Below, piece by piece: positions 16,614 through 26,776 of a DNA stretch of 64,000 nt (position 1 is its first letter; the number at the start of each line of letters is the position of its first letter). Below the pieces are notes generated by a model. It saw nothing but the letters and a program-made list of their open reading frames with translations. It searched no databases and had not been told where the DNA came from. The stretch covers positions 1 to 64,000 of the forward strand of contig PNLY01000011.1 in the NCBI GenBank assembly GCA_013823325.1, written 5' to 3'. Made by a program: the position numbers and the translations under genes. Origin of the DNA: Methylobacterium sp. (lineage in GTDB: Bacteria; Pseudomonadota; Alphaproteobacteria; Rhizobiales; Beijerinckiaceae).

Positions 16614-16976
16614 ATGGCTAAGTATCCCGAGATCAGCAACGCGAACGCAGGCGCCAGCTCTACTCCAGGGCTTCCAGGCACTGAGCGCGCTCGCGGCCGT
16701 CAAACACGTGCCGCACTCCACATGGGCCGTGGAACTCGCCGTCCGGACGGCGGCCTCTTCCCGAGCGAACGCGAAATTGCCCGACGTCTGAGCCAGGATC
16801 TGTCCGGGTGGAAAGCTCGCGCCACCATCCTCGAAAGAGAAGGCTTGCCTCGGGTTTGCCCAATCATGGGTGGTCGCTACTGGCCCTCGGTGATGGCCTA
16901 TTTCAATCACCGATATGGGCTCGGTAATGTCGCTCCGTCCGCAATGGATGGAATGGAGAACCTCAATGCGCTCTGA
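16614..16976 (+). CDS. Excisionase-like DNA-binding protein upstream of integrase
   Basis: A 120-residue protein read from ATG 16614; an upstream ATG at 16584 would run through the palindrome. After a low-complexity N-terminus, residues 48-105 form a winged-helix-like unit (FPSEREIARRLSQDL, WKARATILEREGLPRVCPIM and a GGRYWPSVMAYF ending). The GGRYW ending is typical of small proteins encoded directly before integrases in alphaproteobacterial islands. Its stop overlaps the integrase start by 11 bases, so the two are probably made together. The likely job is to direct the integrase toward excision or to regulate the operon. Confidence 0.7.
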   Translation: MAKYPEISNANAGASSTPGLPGTERARGRQTRAALHMGRGTRRPDGGLFPSEREIARRLSQDLSGWKARATILEREGLPRVCPIMGGRYWPSVMAYFNHRYGLGNVAPSAMDGMENLNAL

Positions 16977-18210
16977 TCACTATCCGACCCCTGGCCTGAA
17001 ACGGCGAAAAAGAGCGAGGGGCCACGCGCTCTACTGGGTCGCTCGGGAAGACATCGTCAAAGCGGGATTTACTCCGAAGACGGTGCAGTTGCACTACGCC
17101 GACACCTCCCAGGAGCTCCCGCTTGTCTCCGCGGCGTGCCTGCGCCTCCAGGCGGAGATGCTGGCATGGTCTGCTGGAGCGAAGCAGGATTACAAGACGT
17201 TCGACGGGACGATCGGTTCATTGTCCCGCCGATTCCAGATCGACGATGAGAGCCCGGTCAAGGATTGGAAGTACAACACCTGTCGTTCACAGCTCCATGT
17301 CGTCGGGACGATCGAGAAGGCTTTCGGTGCCCGAAGCCTTGCGGCTCTTGGGCTCAAGGACTTCCGTCGCTGGTACAATGCCGCCAAAGCCCCCAAACTG
17401 CCGGGCGGCCCGGAGCGCATCGATCGTGCCTGCAAGATCATGAAGATGGTGAGGGAAATGCTGCGATACGGCGTCGCCGCAGAACTGGCGCAGGCTGAGT
17501 GCGTCCGGCTCCTGACCATCCTCAGTGCCACCGAGTTCAAGCAGCCGGCCCGGCGCCGCGTCAGGCTTGAGCATAGCCAGGTCGTCGCGTTCATAGCCAA
17601 GGCGTTGGAGGCCGATCGCATCTCGTTGGCGTTGGGTACCGCCATCCAGTTCGAAACGGCGATGCGTCAGAAGGACGTGATTGGCGAATGGCTCCCCGTT
17701 AAAGGCTTGGAAAAGCCGACCGGGATCGTGTTGCGTGGCCGGCGGGGCAAAGGTTGGCGACGCTGGTCCAACGGCCTGACCTGGGCGGATCTTGGTCCGG
17801 ACATGATCGTACGCAAGGCGACGACGAAGACCAGTGCGCTCGTCGGTCACGATTTGAAAGTTTATCCTTCAGTCATGGAATTGATCTCGCGGGTTCCCGC
17901 CGAAAAGCGGGTCGGCCCACTGATCGTCGATGAGACTGCTGGGCGGCCTTACGCCGAATTCGCTTATGCCCGGGATTGGCGTGTCATTGCGCGATCGGCA
18001 GGGATCCCCGACACGGTCTGGAACATGGATGCTAGGGCCGGTGCGATCACGGAAGCGGAGGACGCCGGTACGGATATCGAAACGATTCGGGGAGGCGTCG
18101 GGCATACGCAGGCCACGACGACCGTCCGGTATTCTCGTGGCGCCGTCGGCAAGAGCCGAGCCATTGCCACGAGTCGAAATGCTCACCGAACCGGCAAGAA
18201 CGGGGCCTGA
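16966..18210 (+). CDS. int: Tyrosine recombinase (island integrase)
   Basis: A 414-residue integrase; a longer frame to 16915 exists, but ATG 16966 fits the overlap with the preceding gene. The N-terminal 190 residues hold the arm- and core-binding region. The catalytic domain has Arg234 (TAMRQKDV), a likely Lys287 (ATTKTS), NMDAR with Arg357 where most family members have HxxR, His380 (VGHTQAT) and the nucleophile Tyr389 (VRYSRG). The Asp-for-His change in the second box is seen in a subgroup common in Hyphomicrobiales. It ends 85 bases from tRNA-Gly(CCC), the presumed attachment site. Confidence 0.9.
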   Translation: MRSDHYPTPGLKRRKRARGHALYWVAREDIVKAGFTPKTVQLHYADTSQELPLVSAACLRLQAEMLAWSAGAKQDYKTFDGTIGSLSRRFQIDDESPVKDWKYNTCRSQLHVVGTIEKAFGARSLAALGLKDFRRWYNAAKAPKLPGGPERIDRACKIMKMVREMLRYGVAAELAQAECVRLLTILSATEFKQPARRRVRLEHSQVVAFIAKALEADRISLALGTAIQFETAMRQKDVIGEWLPVKGLEKPTGIVLRGRRGKGWRRWSNGLTWADLGPDMIVRKATTKTSALVGHDLKVYPSVMELISRVPAEKRVGPLIVDETAGRPYAEFAYARDWRVIARSAGIPDTVWNMDARAGAITEAEDAGTDIETIRGGVGHTQATTTVRYSRGAVGKSRAIATSRNAHRTGKNGA

Positions 18211-18320
18211 ACAAAGGATAGGGAACGGATTGGGGAACGTAGGGAACGCGAGTTCAACGGTAGGCCGTCTAACTAGCTGAGTTCCAAAATATTTTTGGAG
18301 CGGGCGATCGGGATCGAACC
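18211..18320. other. Island attachment site region (att) at the 3' end of tRNA-Gly
   Basis: The tRNA is read leftward, so its 3' end faces the integrase, the usual layout of an island inserted into a tRNA 3' end. The crossover is expected within the tRNA 3' part (about 18296-18320). Three GGGAACG copies at 18221, 18233 and 18242 lie between integrase and tRNA and could be arm-type binding sites. The partner repeat at the far end lies outside this window. Confidence 0.7.
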
Positions 18321-18370
18321 GACGACATTCAGCTTGGGAAGCTGACGTTCTACCACTGAACTACGCCCGC
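18296..18370 (-). tRNA. tRNA-Gly (anticodon CCC)
   Basis: A complete cloverleaf is read on the minus strand. The acceptor stem GCGGGCG/CGCCCGC, the D-loop TAGTTCAGTGGTAGAA, the anticodon stem TCAGC/GCTGA around TTCCCAA, and the T-loop GGTTCGATCC are all present. The encoded CCA end is at 18296-18298. The anticodon CCC reads GGG. Confidence 0.97.
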
Positions 18371-18497
18371 ATGCCTGTCCGTATAGCCGGGCCGGACTGC
18401 CCGCCGCAAGCCGGTCCATCCGAGATTCCGGCCATAAATGAAAAAACCGCGCCGGGCCCCTGTCGCCCGACGCGGCTTGGCTCAGACGCGAAGCGTC

Positions 18498-18794
18498 TTA
18501 CCAGCAGCCGTAATAGCCGCAGCCATAGTAGCCGTAGTGGCGGCGCGAGGAAGCGGCGATGACCGCGCCACCGACCGCACCGGCGACGACGCCAGCCGCG
18601 ACCGCGTTGCTGGCCTGGGCGTTGGAGCGGCGGAAGCTCTGGAACACCTCGCTGCGGCAACGCTCGAAGGCGCGGGTGCCGGGGCGGTGACCGGCATCGA
18701 GGCAGACCTGATCCGACTCGGCTGCCGACTGCTCGACGCTCTGGCAGCCGCCGAGGGCGGCGGCGAGAACGCCGGCGATGATGAGGGCGCGCAT
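18498..18794 (-). CDS. Small glycine-zipper lipoprotein (98 aa)
   Basis: A lipoprotein signal peptide of 16 residues ends in a clear lipobox, LGGC, with the lipidated Cys at residue 17. AAAGGA precedes the ATG at 18794. The mature part has four further Cys residues, a glycine-zipper-like segment (AAGVVAGAVGGAVIAAS, about residues 67-83) and a Tyr/Gly-rich tail. Proteins of this kind sit in the outer membrane or its inner face. It is the first chromosomal gene beyond the island. A longer frame reaches 19037 but lacks a ribosome site and would bury the signal peptide. Confidence 0.8.
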   Translation of the reverse strand: MRALIIAGVLAAALGGCQSVEQSAAESDQVCLDAGHRPGTRAFERCRSEVFQSFRRSNAQASNAVAAGVVAGAVGGAVIAASSRRHYGYYGCGYYGCW

Positions 18795-19264
18795 GAGAAA
18801 TCCTTTCCCTGTAGACGTTTGGCCACGAAAGCCATGAAGCGGAAGGCGGTCGAAGCCTCCCGCCGGTGACACAAGCATGAACACGTCGCCGGCCAGCGGC
18901 CGGCAACGCCATCGGCGCTTGCTGCCATCTGACACGGAATCGCCATTTTGTCGCCCCGTAGCTTGCCTTCCGGGCAAGCTTCCTGCGTGCGTTGCGGATT
19001 TGCAGCTAAGGAAAAGTTGAGCCGGCCGCCGATTCACCGCTCACGCCGGGCGGAAATGCTTGGAGAGCTTCAGCGCCCGGCCCTGGGAGTTCGAGGTGCC
19101 GATCGTGCCATAGAGCACGTCAGGCTCGGCCGCTATGCGCTCCAAGGCAAGGCGGCCGACCACCTGCCCATCCTCGAGCAGGAACGGCACTTCATGGCTC
19201 CTGACCTCGTCCGGGCAGTAGGGTCACGTGATCCGTGTGACGGAGCAGAGCCATACTCCTCCGC
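18795..19264. other. Intergenic region between lipoprotein gene and gyrB
   Basis: About 470 bases with no confident gene. A conserved-looking short reading frame lies at 19041-19190 on the minus strand and is listed separately. The remainder (18795-19040 and 19191-19264) shows nothing I can name. Confidence 0.5.
19041..19190 (-). CDS. Possible short gene or gene remnant downstream of gyrB
   Basis: From a GTG at 19190 the minus strand encodes 49 residues: a PFLLEDGQVVGRLALERIA part, then DVLYGTIGTSN and a SQGRALKLSKHFRPA ending. The codon pattern and composed ending look like real protein, but there is no good ribosome site and a stop lies just upstream in frame. It could be the 3' end of a gene lost by deletion, or a small gene with a start I cannot place. 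No function is known to me. Confidence 0.3.
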   Translation of the reverse strand: MPFLLEDGQVVGRLALERIAAEPDVLYGTIGTSNSQGRALKLSKHFRPA

Positions 19265-21736
<2,472 letters not shown>

Positions 21737-21818
21737 TCAACTTGATTCGGCTTACGAATATAAGCGTTCAGGATGGCTTTTTCACGTGCGTGCGCACGCG
21801 TACGCGAGAGCGGCGGAT

Positions 21819-23657
21819 TTAGCCAGAGAATGTCGCGATCGCATCCAGGAAAACCTCGCCATATTGCGCGAGCTTGCGCTCGCCGACGCCCTCGATGGCG
21901 CGCATCTCCTCGAGTCCGAGCGGGCGTTCGCGCGCCATGGCGATCAATGTCCGGTCGGTGAAGATGATGTAGGCGGCGACGCCCTCCTCGCGGGCGATGC
22001 TCAGGCGCAACTGGCGCAGGTGCTCGAACAGCGCGGCGGTGTCGCCGTCGAGCCCGTCGGCGCGGGCCGCCTCGCGCTGGCCCCGGCGCGAGCGCCGCTC
22101 GGCCAGCTGATCGACGCGCAGTGCGATCGGCTCGCGGCCGAACAGGATGTCCTCACCCTTTTCGGTGAGGCGAAAGCCGCCATGCTCGGCGCTGGCCTCG
22201 GCGAGCGCGCCGGCGGCGAAGAGCTTGCGCGTCAGCGCCATCCAGGCGCCCTTGGGCTTGTCGTTGCCGACGCCGAAGGTCTTCAGCCCGTCATGGTTCT
22301 GGCGCCGGATCGCCTCGGTCTGAGTGCCGGTCAGGATATCCGCGAGATGGCCGGCGCCATAGCGCTGGCCGGAGCGGATCACCGCCGAGAGCAATTTTCG
22401 CGCATCGAGCGTTGCGTCCGAGAGCTCGGGCGCGGCCGGACCGCAGAGATCGCAGCGGAACTGCGCCTCGCCATGCCGGCAGGCCGGCACCTGCTCGCCG
22501 AAGTAGGACAGCAGCGCCGAGCGCCGGCACAGCGCCGATTCGCAGAGGTCGATCATCGCGTTGAGGCGCTTGTGCTCGATCTTGCGGCGTTCGTCGTCGA
22601 TCTGCTTCTCGTCGATCTGGCGCCGGCGCAGCGCCATGTCGTCGACGCCGTAGAGCGTCAGCGTGTCCGCCGGCAGGCCGTCGCGGCCGGCGCGGCCGAT
22701 CTCCTGGTAATAGCCCTCGATCGAGCCGGGCATGTCGGCATGGACGACGAAGCGGACGTCCGGCTTGTTGATGCCCATGCCGAAGGCGATGGTGGCGCAG
22801 ACGACGACGCCGTCCTCCTGCAGGAAGATGTCCTGGTTGCGGTTGCGCTCCGTCTGCTCCAGGCCGGCATGATAGGGATAGGCCTTCCAGCCCTTCTCGC
22901 TGAGGCCCTGGGCCAGCCGCTCGGTACGCCCGCGCGAGGAGCAGTAGACGATGCCCGAGCCGCCGCGATGGACCTTCAGGAAGTCGTCGATCTGCCGGCG
23001 CGGCTGCTCCTTGGGGGCGAAGGAAAGCTTGAGGTTCGGCCGGTCGAAGGAATGGATCACCAGCTTCGGCGGCTGGGGGAAGAGCTGCTGGGCGATGTCG
23101 GCCTGAGTCTGCCGGTCGGCCGTGGCGGTCAGCGCCGTCACCGGCACGTCGCCGAGCGCCTCGCGCACCTTGGAGAGCAGCCGGTATTCCGGGCGGAAGT
23201 CGTGGCCCCATTGCGAGACGCAATGCGCCTCGTCGATGGCGAGGCGGGTGACGCCGAGCCGGCGCAGCCGCGCGACGAGGCCTTCGCCTGCCAGGCGCTC
23301 CGGCGAGACGAAGAGCAGGCGAAGTTCGCCGGAATTGAGCCTGTCCCAGGCCTGCGCCGCCTCAGCCTCGCTGTTCATCGAGTTGAGCGACGCGGCGGAG
23401 ACGCCGGCCCGCACCAGTTGCCCGACCTGGTCGCGCATCAGCGCGATCAGCGGCGAGACCACCAGCGTCAAACCACCCGCGACCAGCGCCGGCAGCTGGT
23501 AGCACATCGACTTGCCCGAGCCGGTCGGCATCACCGCGAAGACGTCGCGGCCGGCGAGTGCGGCCTCGATCACCTCCCATTGCCCGGGGCGGAAATCGTC
23601 ATAGCCGAAGACGGACTTCAGGATCGCGCGGGCTTCTGATTCGCGGGGCGACGACAT
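21819..23657 (-). CDS. recQ: ATP-dependent DNA helicase RecQ
   Basis: A 612-residue RecQ; ATG 23657 gives the usual N-terminus before ILKSVFGYDDFRPGQ. Helicase motifs in order are VMPTGSGKSMCYQLP, IDEAHCVSQWGHDFRPEY, ALTATA, and VCATIAFGMGINKPDVRFV with the following QEIGRAGRDG. The zinc-binding Cys cluster and the winged-helix RQC region come next. The HRDC domain is at the C-terminus (about residues 530-612). It unwinds DNA in the 3'-5' direction in recombination and fork repair. It is convergent with no gene and stands alone. Confidence 0.97.
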   Translation of the reverse strand: MSSPRESEARAILKSVFGYDDFRPGQWEVIEAALAGRDVFAVMPTGSGKSMCYQLPALVAGGLTLVVSPLIALMRDQVGQLVRAGVSAASLNSMNSEAEAAQAWDRLNSGELRLLFVSPERLAGEGLVARLRRLGVTRLAIDEAHCVSQWGHDFRPEYRLLSKVREALGDVPVTALTATADRQTQADIAQQLFPQPPKLVIHSFDRPNLKLSFAPKEQPRRQIDDFLKVHRGGSGIVYCSSRGRTERLAQGLSEKGWKAYPYHAGLEQTERNRNQDIFLQEDGVVVCATIAFGMGINKPDVRFVVHADMPGSIEGYYQEIGRAGRDGLPADTLTLYGVDDMALRRRQIDEKQIDDERRKIEHKRLNAMIDLCESALCRRSALLSYFGEQVPACRHGEAQFRCDLCGPAAPELSDATLDARKLLSAVIRSGQRYGAGHLADILTGTQTEAIRRQNHDGLKTFGVGNDKPKGAWMALTRKLFAAGALAEASAEHGGFRLTEKGEDILFGREPIALRVDQLAERRSRRGQREAARADGLDGDTAALFEHLRQLRLSIAREEGVAAYIIFTDRTLIAMARERPLGLEEMRAIEGVGERKLAQYGEVFLDAIATFSG

Positions 23658-23783
23658 CCGCCGGATGTGCCGGATTCGGCGGATGATGGCCAGTCCTTGC
23701 GCGATTCCATCCCCGGTTCGCGCAAGCCGGCTTGATCGGCCGCGGGCCGTGCCCCACGCTGCGACGGCCCGGCAAGGAGAGCC

Positions 23784-24302
23784 ATGATGCGCCTGCCCCT
23801 GACGGCCGCCATCTGCTGCCTCGCCGCCCTTGCACAAGCCCGGCCGCTCGAGCGCGAATTGCCGCCGGCGCGGGCCGCCTGCTGGGAACGGGTCTATGAT
23901 GCCGCCCATCTCGCCAGCCACCCGCAGCAGAAGGTCGCGCGGATTCGCCTGGTCCATCTGCCGCAGAACTGGTCCGAAACCGGTCAGGGCGGCTTCTATG
24001 TCGCGCTCTACGTCAACCTGCGCCAGCGGGCGAAGGTCGATCAGAGCTTCGACTATCAGCTCGGCGGCATCTGCAAGGCGTCCGGCCGAGGCCTGCGCTG
24101 TGTGCCGGAATGGGAGGCGGGCAGCTGGCGGATCGAGCGCGGCCCGAACGGGGCGCTCGACATCCGCAATGACGGAATTATCGCCAATCCCAACCCCTAC
24201 GATGCCGAAGAGATCGCGGACGGTGCCGTTCGCATTCCGGCGAAGCCGGATGACGGGCTCTGGCGCCTGTCTCCGGCGAGCGGCCCGTGCGGACTGGAAT
24301 AG
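23784..24302 (+). CDS. Secreted hypothetical protein (172 aa)
   Basis: GGAGAGCC precedes the start codons (GTG- or ATG-like pair at 23784 and 23787). An N-terminal signal peptide of about 19 residues ends at AQA. The mature protein has an even alternation of hydrophobic residues, suggesting a beta-rich fold, with Cys residues near positions 34, 94, 105 and 168 that could form two disulfides. No known domain is recognised. It is divergent from recQ and convergent with the FMN reductase gene. It is probably periplasmic. Confidence 0.75.
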   Translation: MMRLPLTAAICCLAALAQARPLERELPPARAACWERVYDAAHLASHPQQKVARIRLVHLPQNWSETGQGGFYVALYVNLRQRAKVDQSFDYQLGGICKASGRGLRCVPEWEAGSWRIERGPNGALDIRNDGIIANPNPYDAEEIADGAVRIPAKPDDGLWRLSPASGPCGLE

Positions 24303-24305
24303 CCG

Positions 24306-24866
24306 CTAGGGGTGGAGCGCCGCGACCTTCACCAGCCGCGCCACCATCTTGTCGCGCAGGCCCTTGAGGCGCTTGTCGGTGAAGTCGCCATCTTCGCCAT
24401 AGGCCTTGTCGGCGCCGCTGACCGCGAGCATCTCCGGCACCAGAAGCGCGCCGAAGCCGAGCTCGAGCACGCTCCGCAATTGGGTCAGGCAACGATAGGT
24501 GCCGAGATTGCCGGCCGAGGCGCCGCCGATGGCGACCACCTTCTCGCGCAGGCCCGGGCCACCGGAGCGGACGATGCTGATCCAGTCGAGCGCGTTCTTC
24601 AGCGCCGGCGGGTAGCCGGAATTGTATTCGGGGCTGGCGATGAAGAGCCCGTCATGGGCGTCGACAAGCGCCGCGAGCGCCTTGGCCTCGGCGGGGGCCT
24701 CGTTGTCATAAGCACGCGCGTCGATCAGCGGCAGCGGGTAGTCGCCGAGCGAGATCTGCGTCACCTCGGCGCCGGCATGCTCCAGATTCCTCGCGATCAG
24801 GGTCGCGAGCCGGGCGTTCATCGAACCCGGGCGCCAGGAACCGGCGAAGACGAGGATTTTTGGCAT
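24306..24866 (-). CDS. NADPH-dependent FMN reductase family protein
   Basis: A 186-residue flavodoxin-fold protein. The FMN phosphate loop reads FAGSWRPGSMNARLA near residues 6-20. The family motif SPEYNSGYPPALKNALDW lies near residue 78, and GGASAGNLGT (about 112) contacts the isoalloxazine ring. Such enzymes reduce FMN or quinones with NAD(P)H (ChrR/azoreductase type). A start two codons earlier (24872) is possible. The downstream end meets the secreted-protein gene 3 bases away. Physiological substrate is unknown. Confidence 0.88.
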   Translation of the reverse strand: MPKILVFAGSWRPGSMNARLATLIARNLEHAGAEVTQISLGDYPLPLIDARAYDNEAPAEAKALAALVDAHDGLFIASPEYNSGYPPALKNALDWISIVRSGGPGLREKVVAIGGASAGNLGTYRCLTQLRSVLELGFGALLVPEMLAVSGADKAYGEDGDFTDKRLKGLRDKMVARLVKVAALHP

Positions 24867-24954
24867 GGTCACTCCGACTGGATAGCCGGGCCAACGGGCC
24901 CGGCGTTCTCAGTTCGCGATGTCGGAGGGATGCGGGGCTGGCGTCAAGCCCGCG

Positions 24955-25755
24955 TCACGGCTTGGCGCGGCGATAGACCCAGACGCGCGCCGGCGGAATG
25001 TTGCGCAGCACCCAGTCGGAGACCTGCGCCTTGAGGCCGGAGCCCTTGCGCGGCACCGGCGAAATCACCGCGTAGGTGAACTGGATGAAGGGCGCGCCAG
25101 GCTTGAGCACGTTGGCAAAGGCGTCCTGCACCAGCTCGGAGCGCTCTGACGGCGGCTTGTTGAACAGCGGCAGCGACGATACCACCGCACTCGCCTTCTC
25201 GGTCAGATATCCGCCAAGCGTGGTCGAAAGCGCATAAGCGTCGCCCTCGATGATCGTGGCGCGCGGGAAGCGGCGGCGCAGCAGCTCGCAGAATTCCGGG
25301 CTGTACTCGACCAGGATCAGCCGGGCTTCGTCGATGCCGCGTTCGATCAGCGCCTCGGTGACCGGGCCGGTGCCGGGGCCGATCTCGACCACCGGCCCTT
25401 CGGCCTGCGGGTCGACATAGGACGCCATGCGCTTCGCCAGGAACGGGCTCGACGGCGCGACCGCGCCGGTACGTCCCGGCGAATCGATCCAGGACTTGAG
25501 GAAGCGGGCGTCATCGCCGAAACGCGCCTTGGCCTCGTCGGCGGCCTTGCGCACATGCGATTTCAGCTTGCCGGCGGTGTTGCGGACCTCGTCCTCGACC
25601 TTGTAGCGCGCCGCCGCGACACGCAGCTTCGCTTCGGCGACGCTGTCGGCGAAGTCCGCTGCCGTCAGCCGCACCTCATGCTCCAGCCGCGCTGCGACGG
25701 AGGAGCGCCCGAAACGGGTGGTGCGCAGGCGCTGACCGGAAGCGGAATGGGCCAT
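24955..25755 (-). CDS. SAM-dependent methyltransferase related to phospholipid N-methyltransferase
   Basis: 266 residues from ATG 25755. The first 90 or so residues are a charged helical, probably coiled-coil extension. The methyltransferase domain then begins at FLKSWIDSPGRTGAVAPSSP, a segment typical of PmtA-type enzymes. The SAM-binding loop VVEIGPGTGPVTEAL follows, then ILVEYSPEF. The end reads RVWVYRR, also usual in that family. PmtA methylates phosphatidylethanolamine to phosphatidylcholine. The N-terminal extension is not part of the classical enzyme, so the substrate is not certain. Confidence 0.8.
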   Translation of the reverse strand: MAHSASGQRLRTTRFGRSSVAARLEHEVRLTAADFADSVAEAKLRVAAARYKVEDEVRNTAGKLKSHVRKAADEAKARFGDDARFLKSWIDSPGRTGAVAPSSPFLAKRMASYVDPQAEGPVVEIGPGTGPVTEALIERGIDEARLILVEYSPEFCELLRRRFPRATIIEGDAYALSTTLGGYLTEKASAVVSSLPLFNKPPSERSELVQDAFANVLKPGAPFIQFTYAVISPVPRKGSGLKAQVSDWVLRNIPPARVWVYRRAKP

Positions 25756-25891
25756 CCAGAACCTCAATGCGGCTAGGCAAAAGGCCAGCGCCGGGGCGAC
25801 ATGACGATGATGTGACGTTACGCCGCTGTCATATGGGGTCAAGAGCGGGCCGAATCCAGCGATTTCTTGGCCGGCCACCGCAATGGCGCGA

Positions 25892-26653
25892 TCAGATCAG
25901 CGGGCGTGGATGTAATTCGCTCTCGAACAGCAGTGCCATGCGCTCGGTCAGGCGCGGATTGTGGATGGTGAGGCGCCCGCGTTCCAGCGAGAACATCCCG
26001 GCTTTGCGCAGGCGCGCCCAGGTCTTGCTGGTGTGGACGAGCGAGAGGCCGAGCGCATCGGCAAGCTGTTGCTGCGTCAACGGAAAGGCGAAACTGTTCT
26101 CCGCGACCAGGCCGAGCGCCTCGGCTCTGCGGTAGAGCGAGATCACCAGCGCCGCGATGCGTTCCTGCGCATTGCGCTGGCCCACCGAGGTCAGGTTCTC
26201 GTCGATCAGGCTTTCCTCGCGCGAGCCGAGCCAAGCGAGCTCATAGGCCAGCGCCGGCATCCGCCCGAACATTTCATAAGTGCGCCGGCGCGGGAAGACG
26301 CAGAGCTCGACCTCGGTCAGCGCCTCGATGCCGTGCTGGGCCGCGCTGAGCAGCGAAGCCTGCAGGCCGACGAGGTCGCCGGGCAGGAGGAAGTTGAGGA
26401 TCTGGCGCCGCCCGTCCGGCAGCGACTTGTAGCGGAAGGCCCAGCCCGAGAAGAGCGTGTAGAGCTCGGCATCCTCCTGGCCGGGATGGATAATGTCTGC
26501 GCCGGCCGGCAACTGCCGATGATCGATCTTCATCGCCTGGATGAAGCGTATCTCCTCGTCGGACTTGTCCTTGAAGGCAGGTTTCAGTCGCAACGGACAG
26601 GCGAGGCAGGACGGGCTGCGGTGGTTGCGATGATTGCTCGATGAAACGATCAC
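25892..26653 (-). CDS. Crp/Fnr family transcription regulator
   Basis: About 253 residues from GTG 26653 (GGAG at suitable spacing). The cyclic-nucleotide-like beta-barrel covers roughly residues 30-150. The helix-turn-helix lies near residue 190 (LTQQQLADALGLSLVHTSKT, WARLRKAGM). Two Cys residues near the N-terminus (SCLACPLR) recall Fnr-type proteins, but four Cys ligands for an iron-sulfur cluster are not evident. It is divergent from the ABC transporter gene at 26777, 123 bases away, and may control it. The effector is unknown. Confidence 0.85.
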   Translation of the reverse strand: MIVSSSNHRNHRSPSCLACPLRLKPAFKDKSDEEIRFIQAMKIDHRQLPAGADIIHPGQEDAELYTLFSGWAFRYKSLPDGRRQILNFLLPGDLVGLQASLLSAAQHGIEALTEVELCVFPRRRTYEMFGRMPALAYELAWLGSREESLIDENLTSVGQRNAQERIAALVISLYRRAEALGLVAENSFAFPLTQQQLADALGLSLVHTSKTWARLRKAGMFSLERGRLTIHNPRLTERMALLFESELHPRPLI

Positions 26654-26776
26654 GCCCGGCTCCTTCGTCCGCCGGAACTCGCGGCGAACGCTTGCGTTTT
26701 CTGTGTGGCGCGAAAGCCTTGGCTTAGCAATCGCGCTTTGTCTCGGCATTAGCAGATCGGCTCGGGAGGCCGCCGC

